In this document: one piece after another, positions 1 to 5,131 of the stretch
Position numbering within the stretch: the stretch's first letter is position 1
Layout of the letters: each line of letters opens with the position of its first letter
Origin: Pyrinomonadaceae bacterium
GTDB lineage: Bacteria > Acidobacteriota > Blastocatellia > Pyrinomonadales > Pyrinomonadaceae
DNA length: 7,606 nt
Direction: 5' to 3'
Assembly: GCA_014379795.1 (NCBI GenBank)
Contig: JACMLC010000524.1
Span: 1 to 7,606, forward strand
Notes under the pieces: model-generated
Told to the model about the DNA's origin: nothing
Database searches by the model: none
Seen by the model: the letters and a program-made list of their open reading frames with translations, nothing else
Position numbers and translations under genes: made by a program

Positions 1-1
1 C

Positions 2-274
2 CCCTGCAAATACAAGGGGCTGAGCATGAAGGCCGCGCACAAGAACATGAAAGTGACCGAAGGCGAGTTTGGCGCGCTGGTCGAAGACCTCGTGGCCACG
101 CTCGATAAATTCAGCGTGCCGGAGAAGGAAAAAGGCGAGCTGCTCGGCATCCTCGGGCCGCTCAAGGACATGATCGTCGAAGTCAAAGGCAATGCCACCG
201 GCACAGAACTTCCGGCCAAGTTCAAGCCCGCGCCCCCGCTCAAGGAAGACAAAAAGAAAAAGAGCGGAATGTAG
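2..274 (+). CDS. Group 1 truncated haemoglobin, C-terminal part (5' end outside window)
   Basis: The reading frame is open from base 2, so the gene starts upstream of the window; 90 residues are visible. The segment beginning PCKYKGLSMKAAHKNM resembles the F-helix region of group 1 (TrHbN-type) truncated haemoglobins, where MK-x-x-H carries the proximal haem ligand; that His is the codon at 38-40. The following ITxxxF-like stretch (KVTEGEFGALVEDLV) and helical LDKFSVPEKEKGELLGILGPL match helices G and H. Family members bind O2 or NO, and some act as NO dioxygenases in the cytoplasm. The distal pocket (B and E helices) is off-window, so ligand chemistry cannot be judged. The tail after about residue 68 is Pro/Lys-rich and ends KKKKSGM, an extension beyond the globin fold. 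An internal ATG at 26 is not the true start, because homology continues upstream of it. The next gene is 120 bases downstream, across a repeat. Confidence 0.85.
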   Translation, partial: PCKYKGLSMKAAHKNMKVTEGEFGALVEDLVATLDKFSVPEKEKGELLGILGPLKDMIVEVKGNATGTELPAKFKPAPPLKEDKKKKSGM

Positions 275-288
275 GAAAGGAAAAAGTA

Positions 289-374
289 AAAAGGTAAAAG
301 GTAAAAGTGAAGAACAAAGCAAATCTAAAAAAATTGGCTTCCGCCTTCCTTTTGCCTTTTACCTTTTACCTTTT
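289..374. repeat. Inverted repeat built from AAAAGGT heptamers
   Basis: Bases 289-307 (AAAAGGTAAAAGGTAAAAG) are the exact reverse complement of 356-374, giving 19-bp perfect arms separated by 48 bases. Each arm is itself a tandem of a 7-base unit. The element fills most of the 120-base gap between the haemoglobin stop and the next start. The stem is AT-rich and the loop long, so it is not a canonical Rho-independent terminator, although a folded transcript could protect or end the haemoglobin mRNA. It looks like a dispersed intergenic repeat, but that needs other copies in the genome. Confidence 0.75.
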
Positions 375-394
375 GCCTTCATGTTTATCTTGAT

Positions 395-1174
395 ATGTCG
401 AAACTGAATCTGATAGCGCAGCTTTTGATGGGAGCGGCATTGCTGGCGGGCATGTGGCTGGCGCGGCGTGGGAAATTTCGCGCGCATGCCTTCTGCCAGA
501 CTTCGGTGGTTTTTCTAAATTTGATTCCCATCTTTTATTTTATGGCTCCGGTCTTTCACAAAGGCGTGCAGCCGGGTTTGCCGCATCGCCTGAACGATTC
601 TTTTTATTCGGTGGCGACGGCGCATGCCGCGCTCGGCACGCTCGCTGAAGTTCTGGGGATTTACATCATCCTCGTCGCCGGGACAAAGCTTGTGCCCGCA
701 GCTTTGCGTTTCAAAAAGTACAAGCCCTGGATGCGTCTTGAGCTGGTTGTCTGGTGGCTGACCATCCTGCTCGGACTCGGCACTTACTTTGTCTGGTATG
801 GCGGCGCGTCATCGAAAGCAAACGACGCGAGCGCGGGCGCGCAGCAGCCAACTTCATCCGCGCCCGCCGCTTCAGCGTCACCGCAAGCTGCGCCAAAGGT
901 CGTGACTGTCGAAATCAGTAACTTCGCATTCACGCCGAAGGAGTTGACAATCGAATCTGGCACAACGGTCATCTGGAAAAACAATACCGGGCGGCACACG
1001 GTCGTAGCGGATGACAGCGGCTTTGAATCCACAGTGATGGCTGCGGGCGAAGAGTTTCGCCGCACCTTCGAGCGCGAAGGCCGCTATCAATATTATTGCA
1101 GCCTTCACGGAGCAGCGGGCGGCGCTGATATGGCTGGCACGATCAACGTCACCGCGCGCCGACAGCCAAGATGA
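395..1174 (+). CDS. Membrane-anchored cupredoxin: DUF420-like four-helix domain fused to a type 1 copper domain
   Basis: This 259-residue protein has two parts. Residues about 5-23, 33-51, 72-98 and 114-136 are hydrophobic and read as four membrane helices. The pattern, with His31 and His77 at helix starts and a Tyr/Trp-rich last helix, resembles DUF420 (cytochrome-oxidase-associated) membrane proteins; that family call is tentative. An Ala/Ser/Pro-rich linker (about 138-168) leads to a plastocyanin-like domain (about 168-254) with a full type 1 copper set: His201 (GRHTVV), Cys235, His238 and Met246 (C-x2-H-x7-M in YYCSLHG...ADM). The copper domain probably lies on the periplasmic side and carries electrons or binds copper. 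No clear Shine-Dalgarno precedes the ATG at 395; it is chosen because it is the first Met before helix 1. The copper domain is paralogous to the next gene product. Confidence 0.8.
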   Translation: MSKLNLIAQLLMGAALLAGMWLARRGKFRAHAFCQTSVVFLNLIPIFYFMAPVFHKGVQPGLPHRLNDSFYSVATAHAALGTLAEVLGIYIILVAGTKLVPAALRFKKYKPWMRLELVVWWLTILLGLGTYFVWYGGASSKANDASAGAQQPTSSAPAASASPQAAPKVVTVEISNFAFTPKELTIESGTTVIWKNNTGRHTVVADDSGFESTVMAAGEEFRRTFEREGRYQYYCSLHGAAGGADMAGTINVTARRQPR

Positions 1175-1190
1175 AAGGAAGCTTTGTATT

Positions 1191-1287
1191 CTCTGCGCAC
1201 TTTGCGTCTTATTTCTTTGCGCTCTTTGCGTTAAAAAACCATTTAACCGCAAAGACCGCAAAGAGAAACCGCGCAAAGACCGCAAAG
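1191..1287. repeat. Palindromic array of CGCAAAG / CTTTGCG units
   Basis: Four CGCAAAG units start at 1248, 1257, 1272 and 1281. Three exact CTTTGCG units start at 1200, 1215 and 1224, and a fourth with one mismatch (CTCTGCG) at 1191. Counted outward from the centre, unit spacings are 9, 15, 9 on both sides, so the element is a large mirror-symmetric imperfect palindrome around an AT-rich centre (1231-1246). It occupies most of the 177-base gap between the two cupredoxin genes and could form a long hairpin. No open reading frame fits it. Whether it is a mobile or dispersed repeat, an mRNA-processing hairpin or a protein-binding array cannot be told from one copy. Confidence 0.75.
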
Positions 1288-1351
1288 AAGAACTTGCTCA
1301 GCTATTTTTCTGAAACCAGTATCCAACGTTTCGCAAAAGGAGAAGCATAAG

Positions 1352-1726
1352 ATGAGAAAGAAATTCATTTTAGGTCTGGCAATCTTAATGTGCAGTTTTG
1401 TGTTTTTGTCCGTCTCGGGCAGCGCATCGCATCCGGCTGCGGGCAATAAAGCGGCAGCGGCAGTAGACAAGACTGTGACGATCAAGAATTTTCAGTTCAC
1501 CCCGAAGAACGTGACCGTCAAGGTCGGCTCGACCGTCACCTGGCTGAACAAAGAAGGCACGCATACTGTGACGGCTGACAACGGCTCGTTCCAATCGCCG
1601 AACCTGTCTGCGGATAAATCCTACAGCCACAAATTTACAAAGGCAGGCACGTATCGTTACTACTGCTCATTTCACGGCGGCGCGGGCGGCGCGGACATGT
1701 CCGGCACGGTTACTGTGACGAAGTAA
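1352..1726 (+). CDS. Secreted cupredoxin (plastocyanin/azurin-like)
   Basis: This 124-residue protein starts with a Sec-type signal peptide: Lys/Arg at 2-4, hydrophobic core 5-21, then small residues SGSASH suggesting cleavage near residue 26. Cys14 sits inside the core without a good lipobox, so I do not call a lipoprotein. The rest is one cupredoxin domain (about 40-123) with the type 1 copper ligands His71, Cys105, His108 and Met116 in the same C-x2-H-x7-M spacing as the neighbouring fusion protein. The shared strings NF-x-FTPK, YYCS-x-HG and GGADM-x-GT show that the two domains are close relatives. It probably acts as a small periplasmic electron carrier or copper-binding protein. AAAGGAG at 1336-1342, nine bases before the ATG, fixes the start. 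The 177-base repeat-filled gap upstream leaves co-transcription with the fusion gene open. Confidence 0.88.
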   Translation: MRKKFILGLAILMCSFVFLSVSGSASHPAAGNKAAAAVDKTVTIKNFQFTPKNVTVKVGSTVTWLNKEGTHTVTADNGSFQSPNLSADKSYSHKFTKAGTYRYYCSFHGGAGGADMSGTVTVTK

Positions 1727-1752
1727 GTCCGAAGACGCGAAGCTCTTGATGA

Positions 1753-1812
1753 TAGTCCGGTGTTTGCTCTTGAGAGAGATGCTATAATTTCTTTCACGCA
1801 ATCACCGGACTA
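1753..1812. promoter_or_regulatory. 10-bp inverted repeat bracketing the methyltransferase promoter
   Basis: TAGTCCGGTG at 1753-1762 is exactly complementary to CACCGGACTA at 1803-1812, with 40 bases between. The pair encloses the extended -10 element, and the right arm falls just after the expected transcription start. It could be a split operator, or the stem of a terminator for the upstream cupredoxin gene, since TTTTTT follows at 1816-1821. The long spacer makes a simple terminator less convincing. Confidence 0.45.
1780..1788 (+). promoter_or_regulatory. Extended -10 promoter element (TGcTATAAT)
   Basis: A perfect consensus TATAAT at 1783-1788 is preceded by TG one base away, the extended -10 form used by the primary sigma factor. 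No good -35 box lies 16-18 bases upstream (the best is TGTTTG at 1761-1766), as is usual for extended -10 promoters. Transcription would start near 1795, about 42 bases before the methyltransferase ATG. Confidence 0.6.
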
Positions 1813-1836
1813 AAATTTTTTATGGAGTGAATAAGA

Positions 1837-2865
1837 ATGACTGCAACACCCCCGCTCGAAAATTCCGAACAGTTCTTGAGTCCCGAACCATTGATGCAAA
1901 TGACCTTTTCGCACGCGCCGCAGCGTATTCTCGCGGCAGGCGTGCGGCTTCACGTCTTCTCGCACATCGCAGTGGGCAAGCATGTGTTGGCAGAGATAGC
2001 CGAGGCCGCGGGGGCTTCCGAGCGCGGCATGCGTATGCTGCTCGACGCGCTCACGGGCTTTCAGCTTCTGGCTAAGAGTGATGGTCTTTATCATCTGACG
2101 CCGATGTCTGAAAAATTCCTTGTGCGCGAGAGTCCGGATTATCTGGGTGCGATGATGGAGATGGATGAGATGTGGCACAGTTGGGGCGGCCTGACGGAAA
2201 TCATCCGCACAGGCCGACCTGACCGCCGCGTCGAATCACAGGAGGAGGCCGAGAAATTCTTTTCCGTCCTCGTGCGCTCTCTGCACGTCGCCAATCGCGA
2301 GCCTGCGCGACGCACAGCCGAAGCTCTCGGCGCAGGCAACACGCATCAAGGCATGCAAGTCCTTGATGTCGCGTGCGGCTCAGGCATCTGGGGCATCTGC
2401 ATCGCCGAAGCGGACACAGGCGCGCGCATCACCGCGCAGGATTTTCCCGGCCTCTTTGCGACCACGCGCGAGTACGTGGAGCGCCACGCGGTCGCAGACC
2501 GCTTTGATTACCTGCCGGGAGATTTGAAGACCGTTGATTTTGGCGAGAACAGATTCGACCTCGCGCTTTTGGGCAACATAGTCCATTCGGAGGGCGAGCA
2601 GTCTTCGCGCGATCTGTTCCAGCGGCTTCATCGCGCGCTCAAGCCCGGCGGGCGTATCGCCGTCATTGATATGATTCCCAACGACGAGCGCACCGCGCCG
2701 CCCTTTCCGCTCATCTTCGCCATCAACATGCTGATTAACACAGAGGTGGGCGACACCTACACGCTCGCGGAATATACGACGTGGCTCAACGAAGCCGGAT
2801 TCGCGCGCGTCGAGACCGCAGACATCGGCTCGCACTCGCCGCTCATCATCGGGACTAAAGAGTAA
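1837..2865 (+). CDS. SAM-dependent O-methyltransferase (acetylserotonin/COMT-like family)
   Basis: This 342-residue protein has the usual length and two-domain order of small-molecule O-methyltransferases. Residues about 18-105 form a helical winged-helix dimerisation domain (LAEIAEAAGASERGMRMLLD, then a GLYHLTPMSEKFL wing). Residues about 172-340 form a Rossmann SAM domain: motif I VLDVACGSGIWG (175-186), an acidic residue after strand 2 (Asp202), GDL (228-230), LLGNIVHSEGEQ (244-255) and LKPGGRI (268-274). His250 sits where the family often places its catalytic base, but the context (HSEGEQ rather than HDWxD) is divergent, so methyl transfer to a hydroxyl is inferred. The substrate is unknown and no biosynthetic gene is adjacent. 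GGAG at 1824-1827, nine bases upstream, supports the ATG at 1837. It has its own promoter and ends before a strong inverted repeat, so it is probably monocistronic. Confidence 0.88.
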   Translation: MTATPPLENSEQFLSPEPLMQMTFSHAPQRILAAGVRLHVFSHIAVGKHVLAEIAEAAGASERGMRMLLDALTGFQLLAKSDGLYHLTPMSEKFLVRESPDYLGAMMEMDEMWHSWGGLTEIIRTGRPDRRVESQEEAEKFFSVLVRSLHVANREPARRTAEALGAGNTHQGMQVLDVACGSGIWGICIAEADTGARITAQDFPGLFATTREYVERHAVADRFDYLPGDLKTVDFGENRFDLALLGNIVHSEGEQSSRDLFQRLHRALKPGGRIAVIDMIPNDERTAPPFPLIFAINMLINTEVGDTYTLAEYTTWLNEAGFARVETADIGSHSPLIIGTKE

Positions 2866-2872
2866 AGCTCCT

Positions 2873-2947
2873 GTCAGAACCGCCTGCGGTAGCGGGCGGG
2901 TTTTTGATGGACTAAGAAACCCGCCCGCTACCGCAGGCGGTTCTGAC
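2873..2947. terminator. 31-bp perfect inverted repeat between convergent genes; probable terminator
   Basis: Bases 2873-2903 and 2917-2947 are exact reverse complements (31 bp each) around a 13-base loop (2904-2916). The stem is GC-rich, with GCGGTAGCGGGCGGG at its core, and TTTTT follows at 2949-2953, so it should terminate plus-strand transcripts leaving the methyltransferase gene. No U-tract follows on the other strand, but the hairpin also lies 14 bases past the stop of the convergent pilin-like gene and may block read-through from that side. Thirty-one perfect pairs is much longer than termination requires, which suggests a dispersed repeat doing this job. Confidence 0.75.
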
Positions 2948-2960
2948 CTTTTTGGTGAAT

Positions 2961-3416
2961 TTAAGGAAGCGGCTTATCGCTGGCGGTGGCGGGTTGTGTC
3001 TCGTTGACGTGAACGGCGTTGCCGGTTGAATCAAGGTAAAAGTGGCGCGCACTGGCTGCGCCTGCGGTTGGTTGCGGGTCTGCATTGACGGCGAAGGAAG
3101 CAGGCTGCGCGCCGGAGACTGGCGGCGTTATCTTCATCGTCAACACATAGCCGCCGATGACCGGACGCTCGCCGCTAAAACGCGTGTCGAGATTATTATT
3201 GCTGACGAGCTGCTCGAAGGTGCCGTAGTTGCCCTCATGCGCGACGGCGTACATGGCCTGCGCCGATGCGATGGCGCGGAGCGCGGTGGTAATCTTGGTT
3301 TCATCTGCGGCAGTCTTGCCGCCCGTCAGTGTGTCCGTGTAGGTCTGGCACGCAGTCGCCAACATGATTGCGAAGATGATAATCCACAGCGTACGCGAGC
3401 GAGAGGTCGTTCTCAT
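2961..3416 (-). CDS. Pilin-like (type II secretion pseudopilin-related) lipoprotein
   Basis: This 151-residue protein begins with Arg-rich MRTTSRSR, a hydrophobic segment 10-22, and LATAC ending at Cys23, an acceptable lipobox. Signal peptidase II cleavage and lipid attachment are therefore likely. The mature part has the pattern of pseudopilin globular domains: a helix TALRAIASAQAMYAVAHEGN (44-63) with YGTFEQLV after it, a strand GGYVLTMKI (88-96), and FAVNADP...RHFYLDSTGNAVHVNE (108-139), a typical C-terminal beta hairpin. The prepilin cleavage motif (G-FTLIE) is absent, so it is probably not assembled into a pilus by the normal route. The Pro/Ala/Ser-rich tail is low complexity. GGAGG (complement of 3426-3430), nine bases upstream, fixes the start. 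The 88-residue gene ends 39 bases upstream, so the two are probably co-transcribed. The role is unknown. Confidence 0.7.
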   Translation of the reverse strand: MRTTSRSRTLWIIIFAIMLATACQTYTDTLTGGKTAADETKITTALRAIASAQAMYAVAHEGNYGTFEQLVSNNNLDTRFSGERPVIGGYVLTMKITPPVSGAQPASFAVNADPQPTAGAASARHFYLDSTGNAVHVNETQPATASDKPLP

Positions 3417-3455
3417 TAGATTATTCCTCCGAGCCGCAGCCTTAAGCTCAAAGAG

Positions 3456-3722
3456 TTACTGAACCGTCGCCGGAAGCAAAGAGCCTCTGCGGTCAGTGGC
3501 GACAGCGAACCCGTCCCCCATCTCTCCGATCATGCCGTGAAAATGTATGTCCGAGCCGGACAGGACGACGACCATGTCGCCCGCATGATAGCGCGGGTCA
3601 TGCAATTCAAAACGTATGACTGTGGCCTGTCCGTTCTGTTGCTCGATTGTCTCAAACTGAAACTCATCCGCGTTATAAACAATCGTCTGCGAATTGTTTC
3701 CGTAATTTTGCGATTCAGACAT
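3456..3722 (-). CDS. Hypothetical small protein, 88 residues
   Basis: I do not recognise this protein. It has no signal peptide or membrane segment and no cysteines. The first 30 residues are polar and rich in Asn/Gln (MSESQNYGNNSQ..., EQQNGQ). The rest alternates hydrophobic and polar residues (ATVIRFEL, DMVVVLSGS, DGFAVATDRRG) with Gly turns, suggesting a small beta barrel or sandwich. A His-containing stretch, SDIHFHGMIGE (57-67), could bind a metal, but nothing proves it. A strong GAGGAG (complement of 3730-3735), seven to eight bases before the ATG, supports real translation. It lies 31 bases after the endonuclease stop and 39 bases before the pilin-like gene, so it is probably the middle gene of a three-gene transcript. 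Confidence 0.65.
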   Translation of the reverse strand: MSESQNYGNNSQTIVYNADEFQFETIEQQNGQATVIRFELHDPRYHAGDMVVVLSGSDIHFHGMIGEMGDGFAVATDRRGSLLPATVQ

Positions 3723-3753
3723 TAATCTTCTCCTCTATACTTTTCGTAAAATA

Positions 3754-4971
3754 TTATGATCTATGTGGCACAAAGCTCAGTACAATCGCGTCGTGATCCG
3801 AGAGCGGGCCTACCTCGTCGTCCAGCTTGCCGACGACGGCGGGCAGCGTTTCGCCAGCCAGTGAAATATCTTTTCCGGCGAACCAATCCAGCTTGAGCGA
3901 GGCGCGACCCCCGTACTCTCTGAGCGACCAGTGCAGAAACCTGAAGCACCACGTAGGAACCCAGTCGGCCAGACTTTCATGCACCGCTATATTTTTCACA
4001 TCGTAATGCAGCGTGCCTGCGCCCATCTCGTTTAAGTCTCTGTAATTGAAACCGCGTCGTTCCAACTCACGGAACAGCTCTCGCTCGAACCATCGCTCAG
4101 GATGAACATAGTGATTCCTGAGCACATGCCCGACGCCCATCATCACGCGCCGCCAAAAGCCCGCGATGGTGTAAACGGCGCGCTTTGAATTGTAGCCCGA
4201 AGTGTTCCAGTCGCCGCCGATTAAGACCGGAAGCCGTGGACGTAAATTCTCTACGTGATCGAGCACCAATCGCATCTCATGATGCCTGTGCTTCTGCGTC
4301 GAATGCGCGTTGAGATGAAGACTCACGGCGCGAAACATGCCGAGCGGGTGCTCGACATCAGCCACGACCGCGCGCTGGCATCCGAGGCGTTTTTCTTTCC
4401 CGCGTATTTTGTCTATGCCATTCGGCAGCGCGAGCGAGTGCGCGTTGATCAGCGGATAACGGGAGAGCAGCGCGTTGCCGTGAAGCGCCTGCGTGTTTTC
4501 GCCGACCACACGCAATTCGCTCCCGTTACCTTTGACCAGAGACAGATAGCAAGGCGCGAACGCGTAGTTCATCTCCAAAGCCTCTGCAAGCTCTCGCGCG
4601 ACAAAGCGATTCGATGTGCGCGCCATCCCGTAATCCAGCTCGGTCAGCAGCAACAAATCGCTTTCGCCAATTTGCGGATGCTCTTTGAGCACGCGCACGA
4701 TGCTTTCCAATCGTCTGCCACGCTCTATGTTCCACGCCGTCGCTTTGATTGAGTTGAGCTGCTTGTGCGCGGGTCGCTGCGGCGCAAAGTCTTCCTGCAC
4801 GAGGCCGTTCAGCACTCTGTCAATCTCAGGCCGCAGCTTGCGGTAAAGCGCAGAGGCTTGCATCTCTTTGCTGGAAGAGAATTGTGCCAGCTCTGGCAGA
4901 TATGGTTGGAGCCGGTGATCGAGCGGAGTCGCAGCGGTGTCCCTGTCCGGCGGGTCGAGTGTTGCGTTCAT
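3754..4971 (-). CDS. Endonuclease/exonuclease/phosphatase-family (EEP) hydrolase
   Basis: This 405-residue protein carries the complete metal-dependent EEP active site of the DNase I / exonuclease III / sphingomyelinase superfamily: Asn81 (KATAWNIERG), Glu111 (LLLLTELDYG), His219 and Asn221 (VSLHLNAHST), Asp254 and Asn256 (LIGGDWNTSG), Asp392 and His393 (LSDHDAIVLSF). It would cleave a phosphodiester or phosphomonoester; the family does not reveal whether the substrate is nucleic acid or lipid. No signal peptide is seen, so it is probably cytoplasmic. Residues 1-70 are a helical extension before the first motif, and about 265-385 form a long insertion before SDHD, making it larger than minimal EEP domains. 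The frame stays open upstream through the ATP-grasp gene (to 5556), but that extension is a shadow. The ATG at 4971 is the first Met after that gene. It has no Shine-Dalgarno, so a start at 4863 (Met37) is possible. Confidence 0.82.
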   Translation of the reverse strand: MNATLDPPDRDTAATPLDHRLQPYLPELAQFSSSKEMQASALYRKLRPEIDRVLNGLVQEDFAPQRPAHKQLNSIKATAWNIERGRRLESIVRVLKEHPQIGESDLLLLTELDYGMARTSNRFVARELAEALEMNYAFAPCYLSLVKGNGSELRVVGENTQALHGNALLSRYPLINAHSLALPNGIDKIRGKEKRLGCQRAVVADVEHPLGMFRAVSLHLNAHSTQKHRHHEMRLVLDHVENLRPRLPVLIGGDWNTSGYNSKRAVYTIAGFWRRVMMGVGHVLRNHYVHPERWFERELFRELERRGFNYRDLNEMGAGTLHYDVKNIAVHESLADWVPTWCFRFLHWSLREYGGRASLKLDWFAGKDISLAGETLPAVVGKLDDEVGPLSDHDAIVLSFVPHRS

Positions 4972-4984
4972 CAAAACGCTGTGA

Positions 4985-5013
4985 ATGTTACAGGCACACG
5001 CGCTCTCTTTCAA
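4985..5013 (-). promoter_or_regulatory. Candidate promoter for the endonuclease transcript
   Basis: On the minus strand, TTGAAA (5013-5008) and TAACAT (4990-4985) are 17 bases apart, matching five of six and four of six consensus bases. Transcription would begin near 4978, only about six bases before the ATG at 4971. A nearly leaderless transcript would explain why no Shine-Dalgarno is seen there. Confidence 0.35.
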
Positions 5014-5042
5014 CCGGCGAAGAAGAGAAGGGAGCGATGATT

Positions 5043-5124
5043 GCCACAAAGAGGCACAAAAAGCACAAGAGATATGCAAGAGACTTTCTAAAATATTTTC
5101 TGTGCCTTTTGTGCCTTTTCGCGG
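5043..5124. repeat. Inverted repeat built from GCACAAA units
   Basis: GGCACAAAAAGCACA at 5053-5067 pairs with TGTGCCTTTTGTGCC at 5101-5115 with one mismatch in 15, and weaker matching continues outward to CCACAAAG (5044-5051) and CTTTTCGCGG (5115-5124). The left arm holds three CACAAA/G units 9-10 bases apart, and the right arm holds their complements 9 bases apart. The loop (5068-5100) is AT-rich. It fills half of the 160-base gap between the ATP-grasp and endonuclease genes and could attenuate or process a read-through transcript. Its design resembles the elements at 289-374 and 1191-1287, though the unit differs. Confidence 0.7.
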
Positions 5125-5131
5125 CCAATTC

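Noticed and set aside
289..374. Intrinsic terminator of the haemoglobin gene
   Set aside because: The stem is AT-rich with a 48-base loop and no terminal U-tract after the right arm, so I call it a repeat, not a terminator.
192..407. 71-residue plus-strand frame after the haemoglobin end
   Set aside because: It is Lys/Arg-rich translation of haemoglobin 3' end and the AAAAGGT repeat in another frame; the haemoglobin frame is supported by homology.
878..1285. 135-residue minus-strand frame opposite the cupredoxin fusion
   Set aside because: Its N terminus is translation of the CGCAAAG repeat and the rest is antisense to a gene with complete copper ligands.
1191..1287. CRISPR array
   Set aside because: Units are only 7 bases, spacers of 2-8 bases, and the array flips orientation at its centre; no cas genes are nearby.
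2380..2835. 151-residue minus-strand frame opposite the methyltransferase
   Set aside because: Antisense to the SAM-binding domain whose motifs are intact on the plus strand.
4255..4752. 165-residue plus-strand frame inside the endonuclease gene
   Set aside because: Antisense shadow; composition is Arg/His-rich without domain features, and the opposite strand carries all EEP motifs.
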